This document shows positions 24,491 to 37,952 of a DNA stretch of 64,000 nt, piece after piece. The notes beneath the pieces are model-generated. The model saw only the letters and a list, made by a program, of their open reading frames with translations, searched no databases and was not told the origin of the DNA. The stretch spans positions 1,364,001 to 1,428,000 of the forward strand of contig NC_079883.1 in the NCBI RefSeq assembly GCF_029227915.1, read 5' to 3'. Positions within the stretch are counted from its first letter, which is position 1. Every line of letters starts with the position of its first letter. Source of the DNA: Hydractinia symbiolongicarpus (Eukaryota; Cnidaria; Hydrozoa; Anthoathecata; Hydractiniidae). A program made the position numbers and the translations under genes.

Positions 24491-27200
24491 GAATTATTTT
24501 TTCACCACTAAAACGTATGAGACTTGTAGTTTTCAAAAATGTTTTCATTTTGATGAGACGCGGAATAAAAGAAGTTTAATCGCCGGCAAACGAAAACCCG
24601 CGATTTCCCGTAAATCCCGGACTCGGCCCGTATAGTCAAAAGTATACAAAGAAAATACCCAGGGAGTAAACTCATTTCCCGAACGATTTTTTAAATTATT
24701 TTTTCACCACTAAAACGTATGAGACTTGTAGTTTTCAAAAATGTTTTCATTTTTGATAAGACGCTGAATAAAAGAAGTTTAATCGCCGGCAAACGAAAAC
24801 CCGCGATTTCCCGTAAATCCCGGACTCGGCCCGTATAGTCAAAAGTATACAAAGAAAGTACCCTGCGAGTAAACTCATTTCCAAAACGATTTTTTAAATT
24901 ATCTTTTCACAACTAAAACGCACGAGACTTGTAGTTTTCAAAAATGTTTTCATTTTTGATGAGACGCTGAATAAAAGAAGTTAATCGCCGGCAAACGAAA
25001 ACCCGCGATTTCCCGTAAATCCCGGACTCGGCCCGTATAGTCAAAAGTATACAAAGAAAGTACCCTGCGAGTAAACTCATTTCCAGAACGATTTTTTAAA
25101 TTATCTTTTCACCACTAAAACGCACGAGACTTGTAGTTTTCAAAAATGTTTTCATTTTTGATGAGACGCTGAATAAAAGAAGTTTAATCGCCGGCAAACG
25201 AAAACCCGCGAATTCCCGTAAATCCCGGTCTCGGCCCGTATAGTCAAAAGTATACAAAGAAAATACTCAGGGAGTAAACTCATTTCCAGACCGATTTTTT
25301 GAATTATCTTTTCACCACTAAAACGCATGAGACTTGTAGTTTTCAAAAATGTTTTCATTTTTGATAAGACGCTAAATAAAAGATGTTTAATCGCCGGCAA
25401 ACGAAAACCCGCGATTTCCCGTAAATCCCATTCTCGGCCCGTATAGTCAAAAGTATACAAAGAAAGTACCCTGTGAGTAAACTCATTTCCCGAACGATTT
25501 TTTAAATTATTTTTTCACCACTAAAACGCATGAGACTTGTAGTCTTCAAAAATGTTTTCATTTTTGATGAGACGCGGAATAAAAGAAGTTTAATCGCCGG
25601 CAAACGAAAACCCGCAATTTCCCGTAAATCCCGGACTCGGCCCGTATAGTCAAAAGCATACAAAGAAAATACCCAGGGAGTAAACTCATTTCCCGAACGA
25701 TTTTTTAAAGTATTTTTTCATCACTAAAACGCATGAGACTTGTAGTTTTCAAAAATGTTTTCATTTTTGATGAGACGCTTAATGAAAGAGTTTTAATCGC
25801 CGGCAAACAAAAAACCCGCGATTTCCCGTAAATCCCGGGCTTGGCCCGTATAGACGAATGTATACAAAGAAAGTACCCTGTGAGTAAACTCATTTCCAGA
25901 ACGAATTTTTAAATTATCTTTTCACCACTAAAACGCATGAGACTTGTAATTTTCAAAAATGTTTTCATTTTTGATGAGACGCGGAATAAAAGAAGTTTAA
26001 TCGCCGGCAAACGAAAACCCGCGATTTCCCGTAAATCCCGGACTCGGCCCGTATAGTCGAGTATATACAAAGAAAATACCCAGGGAGTAAACTCATTTCC
26101 CGAACGATTTTTTAAATTATTTTTTCACCACTAAAACGTATGAGACTTGTAGTTTTCAAAAATGTTTTCATTTTTGATGAGACGCTGAAAAAAAGAAGTT
26201 TAATCGCCGGCAAACGAAAACCCGCGATTTCCTGTAAATCCCGGGCTTGGCCCGTATAGTGGAATGTATACAAAGAAAATACCCAGGGAGTAAACTCATT
26301 TCCCGAACGATTTTTTGAATTATTTTTTCACCACTAAAACGTATGAGACTTGTAGTTTTCAAAAATGTTTTCATTTTGATGAGACGCGAAATAAAAGAAG
26401 TTTAATCGCCGGCAAACGAAAACCCGCGATTTCCCGTAAATCCCGGACTCGGCCCGTATAGTCAAAAGTATACAAAGAAAGTACCCTGCGAGTAAACTCA
26501 TTTCCAGAACGATTTTTTAAATTATCTTTTCACCACTAAAACGCACGAGACTTGTAGTTTTTAAAAATGTTTTCATTTTTGATGAGACGCTGAATAAAAG
26601 AAGTTTAATCGCCGGCAAACGAAAACCCGCGATTTCCCGTAAATCCCGGACTCGGCCCGTATAGTCAAAAGTATACAAAGAAAGTACCCTGCGAGTAAAC
26701 TCATTTCCAGAACGATTTTTTAAATTATCTTTTCACCACTAAAACGCACGAGACTTGTAGTTTTCAAAAATGTTTTCATTTTTGATGAGACGCTGAATAA
26801 AAGAAGTTTAATCGCCGGCAAACGAAAACCCGCGAATTCCCGTAATTCCCGGACTTGGCCCGTATAGTCAAAAGTATACAAAGAAAATACCCAAGGAGTA
26901 AACTTATTTCCCGAACGATTTTTTAAGTTATTTTTTCACCACTAAAACGTATGAGACTTGTAGTTATCAAAAATATTTTCATTTTTGATGAGACGCTGAA
27001 TAAAAGAAGTTTAATCGCCGGCAAACGAAAACCCGCGATTTCCCGTAAATCCCGGGCTTGGCCCGTATAGTCAAAAGCATACAAAGAAAGTACCCTGCGA
27101 GTAAACTCATTTCCAGAACGATTTTTTAAATTATCTTTTCACCACTAAAACGCACGAGACTTGTAGTTTTCAAGAATGTTTTCATTTTTGATGAGACGCT
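24491..27200 (+). repeat. Array segment containing a shortened cassette
   Basis: Ordinary monomers. The cassette at about 25204-25900 lacks the CGGATGAGACCTG monomer: the CTAAATAAAAGATG monomer (25374) runs straight into one with CCCATTCTCGG and CCCTGTGAG. This accounts for the match to 27.2-28.1 kb changing from 10 monomers (2030 bp; 25211 to 27241) to 11 monomers (2233 bp; 25705 to 27938). No gene or foreign element. Confidence 0.75.
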
Positions 27201-27229
27201 GAATAAAAGAAGTTTAATCGCCGGCAAAC

Positions 27230-28130
27230 GAAAACCCGCGAATTCCCGTAAATCCCGGTCGCGGCCCGTATAGTCAAAAGTATACAAAGAAAATACTCAG
27301 GGAGTAAACTCATTTCCAATCCGATTTTTTAAATTATCTTTTCACCACTAAAACGCATGAGACTTGTAGTTTTCAAAAATGTTTTCATTTTTGATAAGAC
27401 GCTAAATAAAAGATGTTTAATCGCCGGCAAACGAAAACCCGCGATTTCCCGTAAATCCCGGACTCGGCCCGTATAGTCAAAAGTATACAAAGAAAGTACC
27501 CAGGGAGTAAATTCATTTCCCGAACGATTTTTTAAATTATTTTTTCACCACTAAAACGGATGAGACCTGTAGTTTTCAAAAATGTTTTCATTTTTGATAA
27601 GACGCAGAATAAAAGATGTTTAATCGCCGGCAAACGAAAACCCGCGATTTCCCGTAAATCCCGGGCTTGGCCCGCATAGTCGAATGTATACAAAGAAAGT
27701 ACCCAGTGAGTAAACTCATTTCCCGAACGATTTTTTAAATTATTTTTTCACCACTAAAACGCATGTGACTTGTATTCTTCAAAAATGTTCTCATTTTTGA
27801 TGAGACGCGGAATAAAAGAAGTTTAATTGCCGGCAAACGAAAAACCGCGATTTCCCGTAAATCCCGGACTCGGCCCGTATAGTCAAAAGCATACAAAGAA
27901 AATACCCAGGGAGTAAACTCATTTCCCGAACGATTTTTTAAAGTATTTTTTCATCACTAAAACGCATGAGACTTGTAGTTTTCAAAAATATTTTCATTTT
28001 TGATGAGACGCTTAATGAAAGAGGTTTAATCGCCGGCAAACAAAAAACCCGCGATTTCCCGTAAATCCCGGGCTTGGCCCGTATAGACGAATGTATACAA
28101 AGAAAGTACCCTGTGAGTAAACTCATTTCC
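27230..28130 (+). repeat. Complete ordered variant cassette
   Basis: All steps of the cassette are present in order: GGTCGCGG with CCAATCCG, then CTAAATAAAAGATG, then CGGATGAGACCTG, then CAGAATAAAAGATG with CCCGCATAG, then TGTGACTTGTATTCTTC, then AAAGTATTTTTTCATCAC, then AATGAAAGAGGTTTAATC with AAACAAAAAACCC and TAGACGAATG. With 58900-59790 it is one of the two fullest isolated copies. Confidence 0.8.
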
Positions 28131-29850
28131 AGAATGAATTTTTAAATTATCTTTTCACCACTAAAACGCATGAGACTTGTAATTTTCAAAAATGTTTTCA
28201 TTTTTGATGAGACGCGGAATAAAAGAAGTTTAATCGCCGGCAAACGAAAACCCGCGATTTCCCGTAAATCCCGGGCTTGGCCCGCATAGTCGAATGTATA
28301 CAAAGAAAGTACCCTGTGAGTAAACTCATTTCCCGAACGATTTTTTAAATTATTTTTTCACCACTAAAACGCATGTGACTTGTAGTCTTCAAAAATGTTT
28401 TCATTTTTGATGAGACGCGGAATAAAAGAAGTTTAATCGCCGGCAAACGAAAACCCGCGATTTCCCGTAAATCCCGGACTCGGCCCGTATAGTCAAAAGC
28501 ATACAAAGAAAATACCCAGGGAGTAAACTCATTTCCCGAACGATTTTTTAGAGTATTTTTTCATCACTAAAACGCATGAGACTTGTAGTTTTCAAAAATA
28601 TTTTCATTTTTGATGAGACGCTTAATGAAAGAGGTTTAATCGCCGACAAACAAAAAACCCGCGATTTCCCGTAAATCCCGGGCTTGGCCCGTATAGACGA
28701 GTGTATACAAAGAAAGTACCCTGTGAGTAAACTCATTTCCAGAACGAATTTTTAAATTATCTTTTCACCACTAAAACGCATGAGACTTGTAATTTTCAAA
28801 AATGTTTTCATTTTTGATGAGACGCTGAAAAAAAGAAGTTTAATCGCCGGCAAACGAAAACCCGCGATTTCCCGTAAATCCCGGGCTTGGCCCGTATAGT
28901 CAAAAGTATACAAAGAAAATACTCAGGGAGTAAACTCATTTCCAGACCGATTTTTTAAATTATCTTTTCACCACTAAAACGCATGAGACTTGTAGTTTTC
29001 AAAAATGTTTTCATTTTTGATAAGACGCTAAATAAAAGATGTTTAATCGCCGGCAAACGAAAACCCGCGATTTCCCGTAAATCCCGGACTCGGCCCGTAT
29101 AGTCAAAAGTATACAAAAAAAGTACCCTGTGAGTAAACTCATTTCCAGAACGAATTTTTAAATTATCTTTTCACCACTAAAACGCATGAGACTTTTAATT
29201 TTCAAAAATGTTTTCATTTTTGATGAGACGCGGAATAAAAGAAGTTTAATCGCCAGCAAACGAAAACCCGCGATTTCCCGTAAATCCCGGGCTTGGCCCG
29301 CATAGTCGAATGTATACAAAGAAAGTACCCTGTGAGTAAACTCATTTCCCGAACGATTTTTTAAATTATTTTTTCACCACTAAAACGCATGTGACTTGTA
29401 GTCTTCAAAAATGTTTTCATTTTTGATGAGACGCGGAATAAAAGAAGTTTAATCGCCGGCAAACGAAAACCCGCGATTTCCCGTAAATCCCGGACTCGGC
29501 CCGTATAGTCAAAAGCATACAAAGAAATTACCCAGGGAGTAAACTTATTTCCCGAACGATTTTTTAAAGTATTTTTTCATCACTAAAACGCATGAGACTT
29601 GTAGTTTTCAAAAATATTTTCATTTTTGATGAGACGCTTAATGAAAGAGGTTTAATCGCCGACAAACAAAAAACCCGCGATTTCCCGTAAATCCCGGGCT
29701 TGGCCCGTATAGACGAGTGTATACAAAGAAAGTACCCTGTGAGTAAACTCATTTCTAGAACGAATTTTTAAATTATCTTTTTACCACTAAAACGCATGAG
29801 ACTTGTAATTTTCAAAAATGTTTTCATTTTTGATGAGACGCGGAATAAAA
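27660..29850 (+). repeat. Cassette tail in three copies (3- and 5-monomer spacing)
   Basis: CCCGCATAGTCGAATG occurs at 27671, 28281 and 29297. Each time it is followed by CGCATGTGACTTG, AGTATTTTTTCATCAC and AATGAAAGAGGTTTAATC. The offsets are 610 bp (3 monomers) and 1016 bp (5 monomers). The second and third copies share CGCCGACAAAC (28642 and 29657) against CGCCGGCAAAC in the first, so the third derives from the second. Confidence 0.8.
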
Positions 29851-32800
29851 GAAGTTTAATCGCCGGCAAACGAAAATCCGTGATTTCCCGTAAATCCCGG
29901 GCTTGGCCCGTATAGTCAAAAGTATACAAAGAAAATACTCAGGGAGTAAACTCATTTCCAGACCGATTTTTTAAATTATCTTTTCACCACTAAAACGCAT
30001 GAGACTTGTAGTTTTCAAAAATGTTTTCATTTTTGATAAGACGCTAAATAAAAGATGTTTAATCGCCGGCAAACGAAAACCCGCGATTTCCCGTAAATCC
30101 CGGGCTTGGCCCGTATAGACGAGTGTATACAAAGAAAGTACCCTGTGAGTAAACTCATTTCCAGAACGAATTTTTAAGTTATCTTTTCACCACTAAAACG
30201 CATGAGACTTGTAGTTTTCAAAAATGTTTTCATTTTTGATGAGACGCTGAAAAAAAGAAGTTTAATCGCCGGCAAACGAAAACCCGCGATTTCCCGTAAA
30301 TCCCGGGCTTGGCCCGTATAGTCAAAAGTATACAAAGAAAATACTCAGGGAGTAAACTCATTTCCAGAACGATTTTTTAAATTATCTTTTCACCACTAAA
30401 ACGCATGAGACTTGTAGTTTTCAAAAATGTTTTCATTTTTGATGAGACGCTGAATAAAAGAAGTTTAATTGCCTGCAAACGAAAACCCGCGATTTCCCGT
30501 AAATCCCGGACTCGGCCTGTATAGTCAAAAGTATACAAAGAAAGTACGGTGCGAGTAAACTCATTTCCAGAACGATTTTTTAAATTATCTTTTTACCACT
30601 AAAACGCATGAGACTTGTAGTTTTCAAAAATGTTTTCATTTTTGATGAGACGCTGAATAAAAGAAGTTTAATCGCCGGCAAACGATAACCCGCGAATTCC
30701 CGTAAATCCCGGACTCGGCTCGTATAGCCAAAAGTGTACAAAGAAAGTACCCAGGGAGTAATCTAAATTCCTGAACGATTTTTTAAATTATCTTTTCACC
30801 ACTAAAACGCATGAGACTTGTAATTTTCAAAAATGTTTTCATTTTTGATGAAACGCGGAATAAAAGAAGTTTAATCGCCAGCAAACGAAAACCCGCGATT
30901 TCCCGTAAATCCCGGACTCGGCCTGTATAGTCAAAAGTATACAAAGAAAGTACCCTGCGAGTAAACTCATTTCCAGAACGATTTTTAAAATTATCTTTTC
31001 ACCACTAAAACGCATGAGACTTGTAGTTTTCAAAAATGTTTTCATTTTTGATGAGACGCTGAATAAAAGAAGTTTAATCGCCGGCAAACGATAACCCGCG
31101 AATTCCCGTAAATCCCGGACTCGGCTCGTATAGCCAAAAGTGTACAAAGAAAGTACCCAGGGAGTAATCTAAATTCCTGAACGATTTTTTAAATTATCTT
31201 TTCACCACTAAAACGCATGAGACTTGTAGTTTTCAAAAATGTTTTCATTTTTGATGAGACGCTGAGTAAAAGAAGTTTAATCGCCGGCAAACGAAAACCC
31301 GCGATTTCCCGTAAATCCCGGACTCGGCCTGTATAGTCAAAAGTATATAAAGAAAGTACGGTGCGAGTAAACTCATTTCCAGAACTATTTTTTAAATTAT
31401 CTTTTCACCACTAAAACGCATGAGACTTGTAGTTTTCAAAAATGTTTTCATTTTTGATGAGACGCTGAATAAAAGAAGTTTAATCGCCGGCAAACGATAA
31501 CCTGCGAATTCCCGTAAATCCCGGACTCGACTCTTATAGCCAAAAGTGTACAAAGAAAGTACCCAGGGAGTAATCTAAATTCCTGAACGATTTTTTAAAT
31601 TATCTTTTCACCACTAAAACGCATGAGACTTGTAGTTTTCAAAAATGTTTTCATTTTTGATGAGACGCTTAATGAAAGAGGTTTAATCGCCGGCAAACAA
31701 AAAACCCGCGATTTCCCGTAAATCCCGGGCTTGGCCCGTATAGACGAATGTATACAAAGAAAGTACCCTGTGAGTAAACTCATTTCCAGAACGAATTTTT
31801 AAATTATCTTTTCACCACTAAAACGCATGAGACTTGTAGTTTTCAAAAATGTTTTCATTTTTGATGAGACGCTGAATAAAAGAAGTTTAATCGCCTGCAA
31901 ACGAAAACCCGCGATTTCCCGTAAATCCCGGACTCGGCCTGTATAGTCAAAAGTATACAAAGAAAGTACGGTGCGAGTAAACTCATTTCCAGAACGATTT
32001 TTTAAATTATCTTTTCACCACTAAAACGCATGAGACTTGTAGTTTTCAAAAATGTTTTCATTTTTGATGAGACGCTGAATAAAAGAAGTTTAATCGCCGG
32101 CAAACGATAACCCGCGAATTCCCGTAAATCCCGGACTCGGCTCGTATAGCCAAAAGTGTACAAAGAAAGTACCCAGGGATTAATCTAAATTCCTGAACGA
32201 TTTTTTAAATTATCTTTTCACCACTAAAACGCATGAGACTTGTAGTTTTCAAAAATGTTTTCATTTTTGATGAGACGCTGAGTAAAAGAAGTTTAATCGC
32301 CGGCAAACGAAAACCCGCGATTTCCCGTAAATCCCGGACTCGACTCGTATAGCCAAAAGTGTACAAAGAAAGTACCCAGGGAGTAATCTAAATTCCTGAA
32401 CGATTTTTTAAATTATCTTTTCACCACTAAAACGCATGAGACTTGTAGTTTTCAAAAATGTTTTCATTTTTGATGAGACGCTGAATAAAATAAGTTTAAT
32501 CGCCGGCAAACGAAAACCCGCGATTTTCCGTAAATCCCGGGCTTGGCCCGTATAGTCAAAAGTATACAAAAAAAGTACCCAGGGAGTAAACTCATTTCCC
32601 GAACGATTTTTTAAATTATTTTTTCGCCACTAAAACGCATGAGACTTGTAGTTTTCAAAAATGTTTTCATTTTTGATAAGACGCTAAATAAAAGATGTTT
32701 AATCGCCGGCAAACGAAAACCCGCGATTTCCCGTAAATCCCGGACTCGGCCCGTATAGTCAAAAGTATACAAAGAAAGTACCCTGTGAGTAAACTCATTT

Positions 32801-34074
32801 CCAGAACGAATTTTTAAATTATCTTTTCACCACTAAAACGCATGAGACTTGTAATTTTCAAAAATGTTTTCATTTTTGGCGAGACGCGGAATAAAAGAAG
32901 TTTAATCGCCGGCAAACGAAAACCCGCGATTTCCCGTAAATCCCGGACTCGGCCTGTATAGTCAAAAGTATACAAAGAAAGTACCCTGCGAGTAAACTCA
33001 TTTCCAGAACGATTTTTAAATTATCTTTTCACCACTAAAACGCATGAGACTTGTAGTTTTCAAAAATGTTTTCATTTTTGACGAGACGCTGAATAAAAGA
33101 AGTTTAATCGCCGGCAAACGATAACCCGCGAATTCCCGTAAATCCCGGACTCGACTCGTATAGCCAAAAGTGTACAAAGAAAGTACCCAGGGAGTAATCT
33201 AAATTCCTGAACGATTTTTTAAATTATCTTTTCACCACTAAAACGCATGAGACTTGTAGTTTTCAAAAATGTTTTCATTTTTGATGAGACGCTGAATAAA
33301 ATAAGTTTAATCGCCGGCAAACGAAAACCCGCGATTTTCCGTAAATCCCGGGCTTGGCCCGTATAGTCAAAAGTATACAAAAAAAGTACCCAGGGAGTAA
33401 ACTCATTTCCCGAACGATTTTTTAAATTATTTTTTCGCCACTAAAACGCATGAGACTTGTAGTTTTCAAAAATGTTTCCATTTTTGATAAGACGCTAAAT
33501 AAAAGATGTTTAATCGCCGGCAAACGAAAACCCGCGATTTCCCGTAAATCCCGGACTCGGCCCGTATAGTCAAAAGTATACAAAGAAAGTACCCTGTGAG
33601 TAAACTCATTTCCAGAACGAATTTTTAAATTATCTTTTCACCACTAAAACGCATGAGACTTGTAATTTTCAAAAATGTTTTCATTTTTGGTGAGACGCGG
33701 AATAAAAGAAGTTTAATCGCCGGCAAACGAAAACCCGCGATTTCTCGTAAATCCCGGACTCGGCCTGTATAGTCAAAAGTATACAAAGAAAGTACCCTGC
33801 GAGTAAACTCATTTCCAGAACGATTTTTTAAATTATCTTTTCACCACTAAAACGCATGAGACTTGTAGTTTTCAAAAATGTTTTCATTTTTGATGAGACG
33901 CTGAATAAAAGAAGTTTAATCGCCGGCAAACGAAAACCCGCGATTTCCCGTAAATCCCGGACTCGGCCTGTATAGTCAAAAGTATACAAAGAAAGTACGG
34001 TGCGAGTAAACTCATTTCCAGAACGATTTTTTAAATTATCTTTTCACCACTAAAACGCATGAGACTTGTAGTTT
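29851..34074 (+). repeat. Left part of central domain: new monomer pair appears
   Basis: From about 30545 a new pair of linked monomers appears: one with AAGTACGGTGCGAG, immediately followed by one with CGATAACCCGCGAATT, TAGCCAAAAGTGTAC and TAAATTCCTGAACG. Offsets inside the segment are mixed: GCCTGCAAACG at 30471 and 31893 (7 monomers), and AAAATAAGTTTAATC with CGATTTTCCG at 32488 and 33299 (4 monomers, 811 bp). One chimeric monomer near 32310-32400 has CGAAAACCCGCG joined to CGACTCGTATAGCC. Confidence 0.75.
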
Positions 34075-36103
34075 TCAAAAATGTTTTCATTTTTGATGAG
34101 ACGCTGAATAAAAGAAGTTTAATCGCCGGTAAACGATAACCCGCGAATTCCCGTAAATCCCGGACTCGACTCGTATAGCCAAAAGTGTACAAAGAAAGTA
34201 CCCAGGGAGTAATCTAAATTCCTGAACGATTTTTTAAATTATCTTTTCACCACTAAAACGCATGAGACTTGTAGTTTTCAAAAATGTTTTCATTTTTGAT
34301 GAGACGCTGAATAAAATAATTTTATCGCCGGCAAACGAAAACCCGCGATTTCCCGTAAATCCCGGGCTTGGCCCGTATAGTCGAATATATACGAAGAAAT
34401 TACCCTGTGAGTAAACTCATTTCAAGAACGATTTTTTAAATTATCTTTTCACCACTAAAACGCATGAGACTTGTAGTTTTCAAAAATGTTTTCATTTTTG
34501 ATGAGACGCGGAATAAAAGAAGTTTAATCGCCGCCAAACGAAAACCCGCGATTTCCCGTAAATCCCGGACTCGGCCCGTATAGTCAAAAGTATACAAAGA
34601 AAGTACCCAGGGAGTAAACTCATTTCCCGAACGATTTTTTAAATTATTTTTTCGCCACTAAAACGCATGAGACTTGTAGTTTTCAAAAATGTTTTCATTT
34701 TCGATAAGACGCTAAATAAAAGATGTTTAATCGCCGGCAAACGAAAACCCGCGATTTCCCGTAAATCCCGGACTCGGCTAGTATAGTCAAAAGTATACAA
34801 AGAAAGTACCCTGTGAGTAAACTCATTTCCAGAACGAATTTTTAAATTATCTTTTCACCACTAAAACGCATGAGACTTGTAATTTTCAAAAATGTTTTCA
34901 TTTTTGATGAGACGCGGAATAAAAGAAGTTTAATCGCCGGCAAACGAAAACCCACGATTTCCCGTAAATCCCGGACTCGGCCTGTATAGTCAAAAGTATA
35001 CAAAGAAAGTACCCTGCGAGTAAACTCATTTCCAGAACGATTTTTTAAATTATCTTTTCACCACTAAAACGCATGAGACTTGTAATTTTCAAAAATGTTT
35101 TCATTTTTGATGAGACGCTGAATAAAAGAAGTTTAATCGCCGGTAAACGATAACCCGCGAATTCCCGTAAATCCCGGACTCGACTCGTATAGCCAAAAGT
35201 GTACAAAGAAAGTACCCAGGGAGTAATCTAAATTCCTGAACGATTTTTTAAATTATCTTTTCACCACTAAAACGCATGAGACTTGTAGTTTTCAAAAATG
35301 TTTTCATTTTTGATGAGACGCTGAATAAAATAATTTTATCGCCGGCAAACGAAAACCCGCGATTTCCCGTAAATCCCGGGCTTGGCCCGTATAGTCGAAT
35401 ATATACGAAGAAATTACCCTGTGAGTAAACTCATTTCAAGAACGATTTTTTAAATTATCTTTTCACCACTAAAACGCATGAGACTTGTAGTTTTCAAAAA
35501 TGTTTTCATTTTTGATGAGACGCGGAATAAAAGAAGTTTAATCGCCGCCAAACGAAAACCCGCGATTTCCCGTAAATCCCGGACTCGGCCCGTATAGTCA
35601 AAAGTATACAAAGAAAGTACCCAGGGAGTAAACTCATTTCCCGAACGATTTTTTAAATTATTTTTTCGCCACTAAAACGCATGAGACTTGTAGTTTTCAA
35701 AAATGTTTTCATTTTCGATAAGACGCTAAATAAAAGATGTTTAATCGCCGGCAAACGAAAACCCGCGATTTCCCGTAAATCCCGGACTCGGCTAGTATAG
35801 TCAAAAGTATACAAAGAAAGTACCCTGTGAGTAAACTCATTTCCAGAACGAATTTTTAAATTATCTTTTCACCACTAAAACGCATGAGACTTGTAATTTT
35901 CAAAAATGTTTTCATTTTTGATGAGACGCGGAATAAAAGAAGTTTAATCGCCGGCAAACGAAAACCCACGATTTCCCGTAAATCCCGGACTCGGCCTGTA
36001 TAGTCAAAAGTATACAAAGAAAGTACCCTGCGAGTAAACTCATTTCCAGAACGATTTTTTAAATTATCTTTTCACCACTAAAACGCATGAGACTTGTAGT
36101 TTT
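34075..36103 (+). repeat. 5-mer higher-order repeat, 1014 bp, two copies
   Basis: Copies lie at about 34075-35089 and 35090-36103. Shared private variants at 1014 bp are CGCCGGTAAACGATAACCC (34124 and 35138), AAAATAATTTTATCGCC (34314 and 35328), CGCCGCCAAACG (near 34530 and 35544) and CTCGGCTAGTATAG (near 34773 and 35787). The TAATTTTATCGCC deletion explains the 1014-bp length, 1 bp less than 5 x 203. Confidence 0.85.
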
Positions 36104-36329
36104 CAAAAATGTTTTCATTTTTGATGAGACGCTGAATAAAAGAAGTTTAATCGCCGGCAAACGAAAACCCGCGATTTCCCGTAAATCCCGACCTCGGCCT
36201 GTATAGTCAAAAGTATACAAAGAAAGTACGGTGCGAGTAAACTCATTTCCAGAACGATTTTTTAAATTATCTTTTCACCACTAAAACGCATGAGACTTGT
36301 AGTTTTCAAAAATGTTTTCATTTTTGATG

Positions 36330-37892
36330 AGACGCTAAATAAAAGAAGTTTAATCGCCGGCAAACGATAACCCGCGAATTCCCGTAAATCCCGGACTCGG
36401 CTCGTATAGCCAAAAGTGTACAAAGAAAGTACCCAGGGAGTAATTTAAATTCCTGAACGGTTTTTTAAATTAATTTTTCACAACAAAAGCGCATGAGACT
36501 TGTAGTTTTCAAAAATGTTTTCATTTTTGATGAGACGCTGAATAAAAGAAGTTTAATCGCCGGCAAACGAAAACCCGCGCATTCCCGTAAATCCCGGACT
36601 CGGCCCGTATAGCCAAAAGTATACAAAGAAAGTACCCAGGGAGTAAACTCATTTCTCGAACGATTTTTTAATTCATTTTTTCACCACTAAAACGCATGAC
36701 ACTTGCAGTTTTCAAAAATTTTTCATTTTTGATGAGACGCTGAATAAAATAAGTTTAATCGCCGGCAAACGAAAACCCGCGATTTCCCGTAAATCCCGGG
36801 CTTGGCCCGTATAGTCGAATATATACGAAGAAATTACCCTGTGAGTAAACTCATTTCCAGAACGATTTTTTAAATTACCTTCTCACCACTAAAACGCATG
36901 AGACTTGTAGTTTTCAAAAATGTTTTCATTTTTGATGAGACGCTGAATAAAAGAAGTTTAATCGCCAGCAAACGAAAACCCGCGCATTCCCGTAAATCCC
37001 GGACTCGGCCCGTATAGCCAAAAGTATACAAAGAAAGTACCCAGGGAGTAAACTCATTTCCCGAACGATTTTTTAAATTATTTTTTCACCACTAAAACGC
37101 ATGACACTTGTAGTTTTCAAAAATGTTTTCATTTTTGATGAGACGCTGAATAAAAGAAGTTTAATCGCCTGCAAACGAAAACCCGCGATTTCCCGTAAAT
37201 CCCGGACTCGGCCTGTATAGTCAAAAGTATACAAAGAAAGTACGGTGCGAGTAAACTCATTTCCAGAACGATTTTTTAAATTATCTTTTCACCACTAAAA
37301 CGCATGAGACTTGTAGTTTTCAAAAATGTTTTCATTTTTGATGAGACGCTGAATAAAAGAAGTTTAATCGCCGGCAAACGATAACCCGCGAATTCCCGTA
37401 AATCCCGGACTCGGCTCGTATAGCCAAAAGTGTACAAAGAAAGTACCCAGGGATTAATCTAAATTCCTGAACGATTTTTTAAATTATCTTTTCACCACTA
37501 AAACGCATGAGACTTGTAGTTTTCAAAAATGTTTTCATTTTTGATGAGACGCTGAGTAAAAGAAGTTTAATCGCCGGCAAACGAAAACCCGCGATTTCCC
37601 GTAAATCCCGGACTCGGCCTGTATAGTCAAAAGTATACAAAGAAAGTACGGTGCGAGTAAACTCATTTCCAGACCGATTTTTTAAATTATCTTTTCACCA
37701 CTGAAACGCATGAGACTTGTAGTTTTCAAAAATGTTTTCATTTTTGACGAGACGCTGAATAAAAGAAGTTTAATCGCCGGCAAACGATAACCCGCGAATT
37801 CCCGTAAATCCCGGACTCGACTCGTATAGCCAATAGTGTACAAAGAAAGTACCCAGGGATTAATCTAAATTCCTGAACGATTTTTTAAATTA
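36330..37892 (+). repeat. 8-mer higher-order repeat, copy 1 (1623 bp offset)
   Basis: This matches 37953-39515 at an offset of 1623 bp (8 monomers less 1 bp). Private variants are TTAATTTTTCACAAC (36470), TTAATTCATTTTTTCACC (36670), CATGACACTTGCAG (36694), CAAAAATTTTTCATTTTTG (near 36712; a 2-bp loss in the dyad), TTACCTTCTCACC (near 36876) and CACTGAAACG (near 37700). At the end TTATTTTTTCACC with CGCATGTGACTTG replaces the TTATCTTTTC of copy 2. Confidence 0.85.
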
Positions 37893-37952
37893 TTTTTTCA
37901 CCACTAAAACGCATGTGACTTGTAGTCTTCAAAAATGTTTTCATTTTTGATG

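Noticed and set aside
7511-31783. Minus-strand open frames of 60-102 codons, many nearly identical, with a MKTFLKTTSL-type start
   Set aside because: They are translations of the satellite consensus. The monomer is 203 bp (not a multiple of 3), so the frame changes each unit. The copies appear only where point variants remove stops, and they follow the repeat period exactly. There is no sign of codon selection.
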